Positions 9,746 through 19,543 are shown, counted from the first letter of the stretch. The stretch: 64,000 nt of DNA from CAWCUK01 sp963798775 (GCA_963798775.1 CAWCUK010000002.1:1-64000), one strand, 5' to 3'. Numbers and translations are program-made. The notes: generated from the letters alone by a model not told the origin.

Positions 9746-11992
9746 TTTAAACCAAAAGATAGTGTAGTTATATTCTGTTTATTCTCCGCTTGCTCTTTAT
9801 TTGGATAATAAATACCGAGAGAAGTCATTGTATTGGTTTCACCGGAATAGCTGCTTCCGTTATACGCTTTTATATAATATTGGGCTGCATCTGATTTACT
9901 CCCTGTAGTAAATTCCATATCAACAAATTGATAGGTAGATGAATTTGTCAACCCGGAATAATACCAACCCGCTGAATTTACATTTCTATAAACACGATAA
10001 TTTTGGACACTGCCAAAAGATGGCTCAGTATAAGGGCCCCAAACCAACTTTGGATGATTGTTTTCATTGAACATCAGCAAGCAATGGCTCCAATAACTTG
10101 CTAACCCGCTTGTATTGGAAGTTCCGCTGTTATTTATATCCCATATTCGAAGTATTGAACCGCTGGCTATTTCATTATTATTAAAAGTACCATTGGAGAA
10201 ATATTTAAAAGTTAGATCACTCTTATCATACTGTATATAAACATTCGGGCTGTAGCTTGTAATCGCGTCTCTCGCGTCAAGATAAAAATAAGCGGATCCG
10301 TCTGAGTTAGAAATTTTATAGAATCCGGCGTTCATTCGGCCGTTTGTGCCGGTTGAGGCATCTATCCATTTATATTTAAAACCGCCCCAATAATCCTTTA
10401 GGCTATCAGCTTCCGAATTTCCGGTAGTCTTAAAAGAGTCCACCCCAATAGGGTTACTGCTTAGGGAAAATGTTCCCGTGGCGCTGTCCCTTTCCCATTC
10501 ACTCCCGATTGTTTGAATATAATGCTCGATAGAATCAGAAGCATTTGCACCCGTAACACCAATTTTTAATTGAGCGTCTTTTATTTCATAAGCGCCAATG
10601 TCAAAATCTTCATTCCAGTAGGGGCGCGTATAGCCGTTTATATCTTCAGTTATTCCGGATGTGTATAATCTGGCCCCTTATTTTTTGCCGGTGATTTATA
10701 ATTTAAACTAAAATCGCCATTACTGTAATCCGCAAAATTCGGATCCCCGGTTACCCCGTTATTTTCATACTTTGTGGAATTACTATTCCAATATTTGGTG
10801 CGTTCCTTAAAATTTATTTCCGGCGTACCGGTACCTGTATAATGGAGGTTATAGTTAAGAATTGAATTGCTTAAGCTGTCTGCGGGAAGATTTTCAAATT
10901 TTACAGTCTGGTATTCTCCGCGATACATTGGCTTTATAGAAAATATTGTTCTTAATACTTAAGGCGGCAACCTAGCCTCCATCTCTAGAAACACTTAAGA
11001 GGTGTGGATTATTGTTTTCCCCGATCAAAGTATTGTTAAGAATATTTGCCTTATGCGTGGAATTATTGAAATGAACATTTATTAAATTCCAGCCTTGCGC
11101 AGAGACTATTGTGTTATTTATAATTCTTAAAGTATCTTCCACATCAGTAGCGTCAAGCCCTTGCCTATCATCGTATATTGGCGAACCATATGATATTGTG
11201 CTGTTATTGGTTAATTTATTCCTTTCAATATCTATATCTTGTGAGAAATAACTTCCATCATATGTAACTTGAATGCAGTCTACATGCGGCTGGCTGCCTA
11301 CCGGAGCATTATAATTATTTTGCAGAAAAACCTCATTATCAAAAATATCGATATTATTGCCGGCTTGTATAAAAATGCCGTCTATTTGCGCTGATGTATT
11401 TTTAACTACATTTATATTACAATTTTTAATTTCTGAGTTTTCAACATATTGAAAAAATATAGCGGCACAGCTTATTCCTTGGTTTGCGTATAACCGATAT
11501 GTATTTTCAATTGGCAGTTTTCAATTGTAACACCGGAAATATAATCTGGTGTACCGGAATATCCGTGAACATTAATTCCATTTTTTATAAAATGCCTAAA
11601 TTTTATTCCTTTTATTATAATATTATATACATTATTGCTGGATGTTTCTTCATATAGATAAATTCCGAAGTTAGTAGAATCGCCTCCGTCGAAAATTACT
11701 TCACCTTCTTCAGCCATAATAGTAATATCATGATTGTTATTGATCTCAATAATTGAACGTCATCATAAGCAGTACTGCCCGCAAAATATGTGCCCGCTTT
11801 AACGTGAATTGTAGAATTTGGATTTAACTGGTTTATATCAAAATCAGCAAATCTTTCCACGGAAAGTACTTGTTCTGATACACCAATACCGTTAGTACTG
11901 CCATTGGTTTGATCAACATAATAATCAGTGGCAAAACAGTAAGATGAAATAATTAAGAAAAGGAAAACGAAAAAAGTAATGGTTTTACACAT
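9487..11992 (-). pseudogene. Right-handed parallel beta-helix protein with T9SS sorting domain, multiply frameshifted
   Basis: The start at 11992 gives the signal peptide MCKTITFFVFLFLIISSYCF and then DYYVDQTNG, NPNSTIHVKAGTYFAG, typical of secreted beta-helix (pectate-lyase-like) proteins. The middle, read across frames, has the repeat pattern of such helices (VTIENCQI, IFIQAGNNIDIFDNEV, IINNTIVSAQGWNLI) and ends with PYWNEDFDIGAYE. From about 10660 to 9487 one frame stays open, with an FN3-like segment and the sorting domain (LNQNYPNPFNPSTTIKYQLP to INKMQLLK). Frame breaks fall near 11735, 11500, 10965, 10930 and 10665. Whether these are lesions or consensus errors is unclear. Its substrate or ligand is not known. 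Confidence 0.75.
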
Positions 11993-12619
11993 AAGTCCTC
12001 CATTTTAGACTGTAAATAAAAAGTTTTGTTTGGTGTTGGGTAGAAGAAAATGCACTTTAAATTTTAGAATGGAAAGAAGAAAAATATTTTATATTGAAAT
12101 ATGTGTCGGTGAGCAAAAATTAGCTAGGCAAATAATTGGGAAGCGTGGGGAAAAATTATTCGGCGGAATGCATTATCGGAAACGAAGTGAAGAATCTCTT
12201 TAATTATTTTTCACACCGTTCAAACGTAGCACAGACAATCTTGTCTGTGCGAGGGGGTCGGCTTAGGGTAATGGCACGGGTTTCCTAAAAACGACAACAC
12301 AACTATCATCCTAAACTGTAGGGAATGCAGATCTGCATTCCCTACCATCACACAACAGAACCGTCATTCTGAACGAAACGAAGTGAAGAATCTCTTTAAT
12401 TATTTTTCACACCGTTCTAAGGTAGCACAGACAATCTTGTCTGTGCGAGGGTATAAGAATCCGGCTTAGGGCAATGGCACGGGTTTCTCAAACGACAACA
12501 CAACTGTCATCCTAAACTGTAGGGAATGCAGATCTGCATTCCCTACCAACTAACGTAGCACAGAACATTTTTGTCTGTGAGAGGGGGTAATAAACAATCT
12601 TGGTAATAATTAATGAAAT
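11993..12619. repeat. Intergenic REP-like tandem repeat, about two units of 196-201 bp
   Basis: No gene is seen. A block beginning GAAACGAAGTGAAGAATCTC at 12179 recurs at 12375. Each block carries a palindrome with arms GCACAGACAA/TTGTCTGTGC (12229-12250, 12425-12446) directly preceded by GTA, giving GTAG at its foot. Each also carries a second perfect 28-bp palindrome beginning GTAGGGAATGC (12318-12345 and 12519-12546). A third, degenerate GTAG-CACAGA palindrome lies at 12555-12580. The tetranucleotide GTAG next to a hairpin is the hallmark of REP elements mobilised by RAYT transposases. Related TCATTCTGA / GAAGAATCT text also occurs near 21183-21224. Confidence 0.8.
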
Positions 12620-12712
12620 TTACTTCAGCAGCTGCATTTTTCTTACCGCCGTATACTTACCCGCTGTTATGCGGTAAAAGTATACACCACTCGATAGTTT
12701 GCTTCCGTCGAA
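12620..12712 (-). other. In-frame continuation of the sorting domain beyond the amber stop
   Basis: After TAG at 12713-12715 the frame runs on for 30 codons, FDGSKLSSGVYFYRITAGKY then TAVRKMQLLK, to a TAA at 12620-12622. This is exactly the end expected for the sorting domain, as in the paralogue ending TAVRKMQLLN. A single base change (for example CAG to TAG) would explain the stop. Confidence 0.85.
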
Positions 12713-14194
12713 CTATACTTCATATTCTCCCGGCTGTTTTATTTCGTTTACAAGATTTACAACTTCGTTACCGAGGATATCGTAGACAACTAATTTAACA
12801 TCGAGATTCTTCGCTCCTTCGTCACTCAGAATGAGGGATGAAGGGATTGTGTATTTTATTGTTGTATTTGGATTAAAAGGATTTGGATAGTTTTGATAAA
12901 GGGCGTATTTATCCGGCAGCGTTACCTCAACTTCAATTTTTTTCGAGTATTTATATTTACCGTCATTATCGATTTGTTTTAGTCTGTAGGAATATTTTCC
13001 TGTTTCAATCGTTTCATCAAAATAAGAATAATTTTTTACCGAGTTGCTGTTCCCGTTTCCGTTAACAAAACCAATACTTTCCCAAGCCGCTTCTGTCTTC
13101 TGTTCTCCGGATTCTGACTTCTGAATTTCAAAACCATAATTATTTACTTCTGTGGCGGTTTGCCAATTTAATCTTACATTGTTTCCGTTTGCTGAAGCTG
13201 TGAAAGAAGTTAGTTCAACAGGAAGTGTAGAATTTGTGTTATCAATTAAATCCGGATAATTAGCGCCATCTCCTCCTACAATTTGCCAAATTGTTGAAAA
13301 ATCCCACCCTGTATAAGTAGTTTGTGTTTTCATTTCTGCTGTGGTTTTGCCTGTACCGCCGGCTGATGTTGATAGACCGGTAGTTTCTGTGTCCCAGAAA
13401 CTGTTTGTTACTGTGCCGGCGTTATTGCCAACCAGACCACCATATTGGTTAGGATTAACATTCATTGCTCCACATGCATAGCAGTTTGTTATTTTGCCGG
13501 AATTATCTCCAACTAAGCCGCCGTAAAGGTCCTGACTAACTGCACTTGTGACAGCTGTAGAAGTATATGAATTAGAAATGACGCCTCCACTTTGTACTCC
13601 TACTAACCCGCCAAGCCGGTTACCTCCGCGTAAAGAGCCGGTCGAATAGCTAGTTTGAATGTTTCCCACGTTATGACCGGCCAGGCCGCCTCCATAAGTA
13701 GCGGCGTAAATATCAGCAGAAACATAACATTTACTGATAGTCCCGCCGTTCCATCCAACCAGTCCTCCGGTATAATAGTTACCTGTTAAATTTTCATTTT
13801 TTAAACCGAGATTTTGAATTGTGGCTCCGCTGCCAGTGAGGCCAAATAATCCCTGGTAATTTGTACCGGATCTTGAAATATATAAATTGTCAATAATATA
13901 ATTTTGTCCGTCATAGCTGCCGTTGAAGGTTATGTTGCTGTTGCCAATAGGAGTCCAACCGGCGCCGGAATCCCAGGATGAAGTTGCAGAAGCATCTATA
14001 TCTGCTGTTTGTTTAAAATAAATTCCGGACGACCAGGAAGCACTAGTTTGTGAAATCCAGTAAAGATTATTTAATGTTGAAATCAAGTAAGGATCCTCAC
14101 TTGTACCGGAGCCTGAAGGAGCAGCTGCAGTTTGAGTATATCCATGTGTTGAAATAAATAGTACTGCAATTAAAATTGACACACACTTTGTCAT
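12713..14194 (-). CDS. GLUG-repeat secreted protein, sorting domain cut by an amber codon
   Basis: 493 residues from the ATG at 14194. A signal peptide MTKCVSILIAVLFISTHGYTQ is followed by SEDPYLISTLNNLYWIS and several GLUG motifs (YTGGLVGWNGGTISKCY, LGGLVGVQSGGVISNSY, YGGLVGDNSGKITNCYA, YGGLVGNNAGTVTNSFW), a repeat found in bacterial surface adhesins and peptidases. Then come PVELTSFTASANGNNVRLNWQTATEVNNYGFEIQ, an FN3-like module, and the sorting domain YQNYPNPFNPNTTIKY. The frame stops at TAG (12713-12715) right after PGEYEV, although the same frame continues in register with the missing domain end. Type IX export normally needs the complete C-terminal domain, so the protein may not be sorted. 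Confidence 0.85.
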   Translation of the reverse strand: MTKCVSILIAVLFISTHGYTQTAAAPSGSGTSEDPYLISTLNNLYWISQTSASWSSGIYFKQTADIDASATSSWDSGAGWTPIGNSNITFNGSYDGQNYIIDNLYISRSGTNYQGLFGLTGSGATIQNLGLKNENLTGNYYTGGLVGWNGGTISKCYVSADIYAATYGGGLAGHNVGNIQTSYSTGSLRGGNRLGGLVGVQSGGVISNSYTSTAVTSAVSQDLYGGLVGDNSGKITNCYACGAMNVNPNQYGGLVGNNAGTVTNSFWDTETTGLSTSAGGTGKTTAEMKTQTTYTGWDFSTIWQIVGGDGANYPDLIDNTNSTLPVELTSFTASANGNNVRLNWQTATEVNNYGFEIQKSESGEQKTEAAWESIGFVNGNGNSNSVKNYSYFDETIETGKYSYRLKQIDNDGKYKYSKKIEVEVTLPDKYALYQNYPNPFNPNTTIKYTIPSSLILSDEGAKNLDVKLVVYDILGNEVVNLVNEIKQPGEYEV

Positions 14195-14700
14195 TATTAT
14201 GTTCCATATTATTTGAGTTTATTATTTTCTTAAATTTAATTCCAATAAAGATTGCTTCGATGCCGACTTGAGGTATATTTATGAAACTATTAGAAATGTT
14301 CTTGGCATACATTCCGGGTAGAGGAGTTTAAGTAGTTTCAAAATATATCCCTTTTTGAAAAAATATAGCTCTTATTTTATGCCGGGTATGCTCTTTTGAA
14401 TTATAACTGCAGATTTTTCTATTGCAGAAAATATTATTCTTCCTAAAGCTTTTATTTAATATGCACCGTAAGATTTTTCGCCGCATATTAAAAAACTGAA
14501 AAGCAGGCTAGGCAGCTTAAAAAAGTTTTTGTTAAATAGTAGTTTTATGAATAATTATTGGAACCAAAAATACATAGAAAAATTTCAAAATCAAGTTGCA
14601 GCTTATGGGAATTTTAATCACCCTGAAAAAATTTAATACCGGTAAGAAAAATATTATGAAAACGAAAAGGTAAATATCTAAAATAATAAAACAGCTTTTA
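14195..14700. other. AT-rich intergenic stretch, nothing recognised
   Basis: No convincing gene or RNA is seen between the GLUG gene start and the DUF1801 remnant. The promoter of the GLUG gene should lie at its left end. Confidence 0.4.
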
Positions 14701-14719
14701 TATTTTCGGATTAGAAATT

Positions 14720-15221
14720 CTAATAGTTAATTCTTTTAAATCTCCTATCTCTTCAAAGCTTTTTTATAAATTCTGATCCAGTATCAGGAGTAACTTTTTG
14801 CGCTAGTTCGGCGATTAGTTCCAAAGGAATTTGATCAGGTTTTTTAAATCGTATACAGCTTTTACCCATATCTAATTTTGAATTTGAATATTTCGGATAT
14901 TCCTTGGTGAACCAGCTATATAGATTTTTATCACCGTACATTCCCATATGATAAAGCACGATTTTTTTTTTTTGAGATGCTACTGAAAAAAAAGGTAATG
15001 GCTACTCGAGATGAGGTACGTTAAATCCGATTCCGTTTTTATTTATCGATTCTTCAAATCCTTTTGGTAAATTCATTCGCAATACTTCTATTAAATTTGC
15101 GCCAACTTCTTTTCTTTCCCCGGAAAAACCGGCCGATATACTCTTCAAATGAAAATAATTTTTCAAAATCATTCCAGTTGTTCTTTGTAAGAGGTGCAAA
15201 AGTTAAAATTAAACTTTCCAT
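14720..15221 (-). pseudogene. Remnant of a DUF1801 (YdhG-like) gene
   Basis: The ATG at 15221 begins a short frame (PLTKNNWNDFEKLF, then EEYIG). The frame then shifts to GFSGERKEVGANLIEVLRMN and LPKGFEES...GIGFNVPHLE, stops, loses about a dozen residues, and resumes as LYHMGMYGDKNLYSWFTKEY, LDMGKSCIRFKKPDQIPLEL and KVTPD. These blocks in this order are characteristic of DUF1801 proteins. The N-terminal PLTKNNWNDFEKLF instead recalls a GNAT acetyltransferase, so the remnant may also be chimeric. Two or more frame changes and an internal deletion make it non-functional. Confidence 0.75.
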
Positions 15222-15384
15222 CTAATCTTCTTTTTTTGAAAAGACAATATTTCGGTGAATTTCGGTTCTACTTCACAAATTGATAAAGAATAGAAACAAA
15301 AATTTTTAACAAAGTCAGTTTCCCGATGGAAACTTTTCCGCTTCTTCCTTCTTAAACAGCATAAAATGAATGAACATAGTTTAT

Positions 15385-16257
15385 TCAAACATAACTTTTT
15401 ATTAAAGCCAAAGCCTGCGAATAGTAACCCCTGCCGAAAAGATTTAAATGATTTAATACATGATAAAGCTTGTAAATATTTTCACGGTATTTATATCCTT
15501 CCGGCAAAGGAAAATTTTCATTATAAGAAGAATAAAAATTACTATCGAAACCGCCGAATAATTTTGTCATAGCTAAATCAGCTTCTCTATTTCCGTAATA
15601 AACAGCGGGATCGATTAAGCAGGCATTACCGTTTTCATCACTCATATAGTTGCCGCTCCATAAATCACCGTGGAGAAGTGAAGGAGTATTTTCACTACCT
15701 TTTAAAATATCTTCAATTTTATTTTCGAGTTTAGATATTCCCTTAGAAAGTTCTTCGGTTGAATAACCGTTTTTTTCGGCAAGCTTAAACTGGAAAAGTA
15801 ATCTTTTATTCCAGTAAAAGTTTACCCAATTTTGTTTTTCTTCTTCTTCGGGAATATTTTTCTGTTCGGTTGAACCGATATAATTGTCTTCGTAAAAGCC
15901 GAAAGTATCGGCAGTATATTTATGAAGCTTCGCGAAATTTTCTCCGAAATCACTAAAGAAGTTTTTTGCCTTTCCGCCGGAATTAATGAACTCTAAAAGT
16001 ATAAAAGATTCCTCACTCATAATTACTTCTGGAACGCGAATGGCTTTTGATTTTCCCAATTCTATTAAACCATTCGCTTCCTTTTTAAACATATCTCCGG
16101 AATGAACGGTGTTTATCTTTAATAGAAATATTTCCCCTGATTCGGTTTCAACTCTTTGAGCATCGCTTATGCAGCCGCCGCCAATAGAGCTGCTCGAAAT
16201 AATTTGTTCGCCGGTTTTTTCTTCAATTGATGATTTTATTTTATCATTCAATTTCAC
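15385..16257 (-). CDS. Fructosamine/ketosamine-3-kinase family protein
   Basis: 290 residues, the normal family length. It has the aminoglycoside-phosphotransferase-like fold: GGGCISDAQRV (nucleotide-binding region, residues 27-36), LLKINT (Lys47), catalytic loop LLHGDLWSGN (residues 194-203, Asp198) and IDPAVYYGNREADLAM (Asp216), the signature of fructosamine kinases. The family phosphorylates sugars bound to protein amines so that they fall off; many bacterial members act on ribulosamines or erythrulosamines. Its start overlaps the end of the LMW phosphatase gene by 14 bp, so the two are cotranscribed and probably form a protein-repair pair. The substrate cannot be told from sequence. Confidence 0.92.
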   Translation of the reverse strand: MKLNDKIKSSIEEKTGEQIISSSSIGGGCISDAQRVETESGEIFLLKINTVHSGDMFKKEANGLIELGKSKAIRVPEVIMSEESFILLEFINSGGKAKNFFSDFGENFAKLHKYTADTFGFYEDNYIGSTEQKNIPEEEEKQNWVNFYWNKRLLFQFKLAEKNGYSTEELSKGISKLENKIEDILKGSENTPSLLHGDLWSGNYMSDENGNACLIDPAVYYGNREADLAMTKLFGGFDSNFYSSYNENFPLPEGYKYRENIYKLYHVLNHLNLFGRGYYSQALALIKSYV

Positions 16258-16735
16258 TTTTTACCTTTTCTAATAAACCCGCGCACGCGTCTACTAATAT
16301 ATCAAGTACGTCTTCAAAACCGTTTTCTCCTCCGTAATAAGGATCCGGGACTTCTGACGGTGTTAAATTTTGACTGAATTCAATCATCTTATAAATTTTT
16401 TCGTCATGTTCAAGATTTCTATCCATCGCCCTTATTTTATAATAATTATCATTATCCATTGTAACTATATAATCAAATTCATCAAAATCTGTTTCGGGAT
16501 CAAATTTTCTCGCTATGCTTAAAAGTTCATAACCTCTGTTTTTCGCGCTCGAAACCATTCTGGCGTCTGCTGTTTCACCTACATGGTACCCGATTGTACC
16601 CGCCGAATCAACTGAAATTTTATCTTCCAAACCTTCATCTTCAATTAATTTTTGCATTACACCTTCGGCGGCGGGTGAACGGCAGATATTGCCCATACAA
16701 ACAAATAGTATATTTTTCTTCGTGTTGTTTTTCAT
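16244..16735 (-). CDS. Low-molecular-weight protein-tyrosine-phosphatase family
   Basis: 163 residues. The N-terminal P-loop VCMGNICRS contains the C-x5-R motif (Cys13, Arg19), and the C-terminal EVPDPYYGG holds the general-acid Asp. Both are diagnostic of LMW-PTPs. Members dephosphorylate phosphotyrosine, and the human LMW-PTP-A also has protein-ribulosamine-5-phosphatase activity. The 14-bp overlap with the fructosamine-kinase-like gene favours the second role here. It is transcribed away from the glycosidase gene at 16959 across a 223-bp spacer. Confidence 0.93.
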   Translation of the reverse strand: MKNNTKKNILFVCMGNICRSPAAEGVMQKLIEDEGLEDKISVDSAGTIGYHVGETADARMVSSAKNRGYELLSIARKFDPETDFDEFDYIVTMDNDNYYKIRAMDRNLEHDEKIYKMIEFSQNLTPSEVPDPYYGGENGFEDVLDILVDACAGLLEKVKSEIE

Positions 16736-16958
16736 ATTCTTCTTTTTTAGTATTTATAGAACAAAATAATTTATCCTGTAAAGTTAACAAATTTAAACCA
16801 TCAATAAAGCTGATAAAAAAATACGCTTTTCCTTTTATTATAATTAAATAACGCGATTAAAAAGAATAGTTATGTTTTTCAATTTCTAATTCTTTATTTT
16901 TTAAATTGTATATCTTTTTAATTAATTAACTATTCACTTCCTAAACCCGGCGGTTTAT

Positions 16959-18482
16959 ATGAAACAAACTTTACTTTTTTTTCTTACTTGCATACTCCTT
17001 TTTTCCCAAAATATTTTTTCACAAAAAGCTTATCCAAAACGTGAGTTTAGAGGCGCCTGGGTTGCTACCGTCGCCAATATCGATTGGCCCGAATCTAAAA
17101 ATGCTACGCCCGGTGAACAAATAAAAGAACTTGTAGATATTTTTGATAAACTGGAACAGGCCGGAATAAACGCTGTAATGTTTCAAGTGCGTACTGAATG
17201 CGACGCTTTGTACGATTCTAAAATTGAACCTTGGTCTTATTGGTTAACCGGCAAACAAGGAGAAGCGCCAAAGCCTTATTTCGATCCGCTTGCTTTTGCC
17301 GTTTCCGAAGCTCATAGCAGGGGAATGGAACTTCACGCCTGGTTTAATCCTTACCGCGCTGTTAAAAAAGTAGGGGATTATGAACCCGCGCAAAATCATG
17401 TTAGTGTTACTCACCCCGATTGGATCCTGGATTTCGGTAACTACAAAATGCTCGATCCGGGTAACCCTGAAGTAAAGGATTATATCGCCAGTATAATCGG
17501 CGATGTGGTTAGAAGATACGATGTTGACGGAATTCATTTTGACGATTATTTTTATCCTTATTCTCCTAAGGTAAGCAATCAAGATTCTATCTCTTTTTCT
17601 AAATTTAAAGGCGATTTTACCAATATGGATGACTGGAGAAGATTTAATATAAATTCTATGGTTGCCGAAGTTTATGATACTATTAATGCTGTAAATCCTC
17701 GAGTTAAATTTGGTATTAGTCCTTTCGGTATTGTTCAAAATAAATACGCCGGAACAAATGGTTTTGACGCCTATAATATTCTTTATTGTGATCCGCTTAC
17801 ATGGATTAAAGAAAAAACTGTCGATTATGTTAATCCCCAGCTTTACTGGAAGATTGGCCACAATGCCGCCGATTACGCTAAACTTCTTCCCTGGTGGGGA
17901 ACTGTAAAAGGAGGGAGGCAGCTTTATATAGGTCTTTATTCAAGCCGTTTCGCAAGTTCTCGTTACGATGGCCGGCAAGATGAACTGGGTAATCAATTAC
18001 GAATGGAAAGAGCCGATAAAAATGTGGACGGTGTTGTTTATTTCAGTTCAAAATCTATTACTAATAATTTTTCTAGCTTTGCCGATTCTTTAGAAAATAA
18101 TTTTTATAAATATCCGGCGTTGGTTCCCACTATGTCTTGGAAGGATGATGTGGCTCCTTTGGCTCCCGCTAATCTGCAAGTTAATGGTGATTCTACCGGG
18201 ATTAAACTTTCTTGGGATGAACCGGAAACGGCAAGCGACGGGGAATCGGCTTATAAATATGTTATTTATAAATTTAATACCGATGAAGAAGTTAATTTGA
18301 ACAATCCCTCTAAGATCTTATTTATAACTAAAGGAAATGGTAAAACTTTTTTTAAGGATAGAATCCCTTTCGGTGAACAAAAATCTTTTACTTATGTTGT
18401 TTCCGCTTTAGATAGAATGCAGAATGAGAGCGAGGAAAATCCTCAAGTTAAATTTGAGCCATTAAAGTCTAGCATTAAATAG
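16959..18482 (+). CDS. GHL10 / YngK-type glycoside hydrolase, secreted
   Basis: 507 residues. A signal peptide (MKQTLLFFLTCILLFSQNIFS) precedes REFRGAWVATVANIDWP, QAGINAVMFQVRTECDALY, ELHAWFNPYRA, DYIASIIGDVVRRYDVDGIHFDDYF and YVNPQLYWKIGH. Those blocks define the GHL10 (DUF187/YngK) TIM-barrel family; the conserved Asp pair in IHFDDYF is probably catalytic. A C-terminal FN3-like module (APANLQVNGDSTGIKLSWDE) starts near residue 400. It probably acts in the periplasm or at the surface on a glycan, perhaps peptidoglycan-related; the substrate is not visible. Confidence 0.9.
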   Translation: MKQTLLFFLTCILLFSQNIFSQKAYPKREFRGAWVATVANIDWPESKNATPGEQIKELVDIFDKLEQAGINAVMFQVRTECDALYDSKIEPWSYWLTGKQGEAPKPYFDPLAFAVSEAHSRGMELHAWFNPYRAVKKVGDYEPAQNHVSVTHPDWILDFGNYKMLDPGNPEVKDYIASIIGDVVRRYDVDGIHFDDYFYPYSPKVSNQDSISFSKFKGDFTNMDDWRRFNINSMVAEVYDTINAVNPRVKFGISPFGIVQNKYAGTNGFDAYNILYCDPLTWIKEKTVDYVNPQLYWKIGHNAADYAKLLPWWGTVKGGRQLYIGLYSSRFASSRYDGRQDELGNQLRMERADKNVDGVVYFSSKSITNNFSSFADSLENNFYKYPALVPTMSWKDDVAPLAPANLQVNGDSTGIKLSWDEPETASDGESAYKYVIYKFNTDEEVNLNNPSKILFITKGNGKTFFKDRIPFGEQKSFTYVVSALDRMQNESEENPQVKFEPLKSSIK

Positions 18483-18572
18483 TTGTTAGTTTAAGCATAT
18501 ATAGAAAAATAAAAACTTATTAACTTCTGCTGTTTATCAATTAAAAAAAAATAAATAGCAGGAGTTTTTCTT

Positions 18573-18923
18573 ATGGCCTATGTAATCACTAAACTTTGCC
18601 GCGATTGTAAAGATATAGCTTGCACTCAAGTTTGCCCCGTTGATTGTATTTATGAATATAAAGGAGATGATCCTGAAATACCCAAAAGTCAGCTTTTAAT
18701 TGATCCTGATGAATGTATTGACTGTAACGCCTGCGTGCCCGAATGTCCCTGGGAAGCGATTTTTGAAGAAGATTTAGTTCCGGATATCTTCCAAGAGGAT
18801 ATTGAAATTAACGCTTTAATAGTAGATAAACCACGCTTTGTGCCTACTAGAGATGAAAGTACTCCCATTCCAAGCCCTGCTGAAGTTGAAGAAAATAAGG
18901 AGAAATGGGGGTATCAGGATTGA
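18573..18923 (+). CDS. Ferredoxin with two iron-sulfur cluster motifs
   Basis: 116 residues. The first motif is Cys9-x2-Cys12-x4-Cys17-x3-Cys21-Pro, and the second is C-I-D-C-N-A-C-V-P-E-C-P. The wider first spacing and the 40-residue acidic C-terminal extension resemble the two-[4Fe-4S] ferredoxins of the Chlorobi and Proteobacteria, which carry low-potential electrons. It stands alone, with a good SD (GCAGGAG) before the ATG, and converges on the YjbQ gene 10 bp away. The partner enzyme is not evident in this window. Confidence 0.93.
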   Translation: MAYVITKLCRDCKDIACTQVCPVDCIYEYKGDDPEIPKSQLLIDPDECIDCNACVPECPWEAIFEEDLVPDIFQEDIEINALIVDKPRFVPTRDESTPIPSPAEVEENKEKWGYQD

Positions 18924-18933
18924 GAAATTTTTC

Positions 18934-19380
18934 TTATTCCCCAAAAACTGTTATAACAATTTTTCTCGATCCGCCGTTGTTTCTATGTTCGCAAAGATAA
19001 ACTCCTTGCCAGGTTCCTAAATTCAATTCTCCGTTTGTAATAGGAATATTTAAACTGCTTCCTAAAAGAACCGATTTCAAATGCGCGGGCATATCATCCG
19101 CTCCTTCATAATTGTGTTTAAAATAAGATTGATTCTCCGGAACCAACCGGTTAAAGTATGATTCCATATCATCTCTCACAGTCGGATCTGCGTTTTCATT
19201 TATGGCCAATGACGCGGATGTGTGCTGAATAAAAATATTCGCGATTCCTTTTTCTATTTCCGTTAACTCCGGAACATCTTTTACTATTTCATTAGTTACC
19301 AAATGAAATCCTCGCCCGCGTGGTTTTAACTTTATCTGTTTTTGAAGCCAAATCATCTTTTTATCCCTTTCAAATTTCAT
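18934..19380 (-). CDS. YjbQ / UPF0047 family protein
   Basis: 148 residues with the family core FIQHTSASLAINENADPTVRDD, the His-rich HNYEGADDMPAHLKS and the C-terminal GTWQGVYLCEHR. Members form a small trimeric fold; some complement thiamine-phosphate synthase mutants, but the true reaction is uncertain. The ATG at 19380 is the longest start; the family usually begins near MIWLQKQIKL, so the ATG at 19356 is an equally good choice. Confidence 0.9.
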   Translation of the reverse strand: MKFERDKKMIWLQKQIKLKPRGRGFHLVTNEIVKDVPELTEIEKGIANIFIQHTSASLAINENADPTVRDDMESYFNRLVPENQSYFKHNYEGADDMPAHLKSVLLGSSLNIPITNGELNLGTWQGVYLCEHRNNGGSRKIVITVFGE

Positions 19381-19543
19381 CGTTTGAATTTTTCATAGTT
19401 ATAGTTTCTTAAATTGCTCAATAGTTTTGCGGTTCAATTTAACTTAATGTTTTTTCTTAAATTATAATCTTATATTAAATATCTCAAAAAATAAAATTCA
19501 TTCATATAAATCCAAACAAAATTTTAAGTAGGAGCCGGAGTTG

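Noticed and set aside
14097..14312. A small minus-strand gene upstream of the GLUG gene
   Set aside because: It overlaps the GLUG signal peptide in another frame and has no motif; the GLUG start is better supported.
14546..14635. A 29-residue plus-strand frame starting MNNYWNQKYIEKFQ
   Set aside because: Too short, no SD and no recognisable similarity; not distinguishable from chance in AT-rich DNA.
17244..17861. 205-residue minus-strand frame inside the GHL10 gene
   Set aside because: Antisense to a gene with clear family motifs; composition looks like a shadow.
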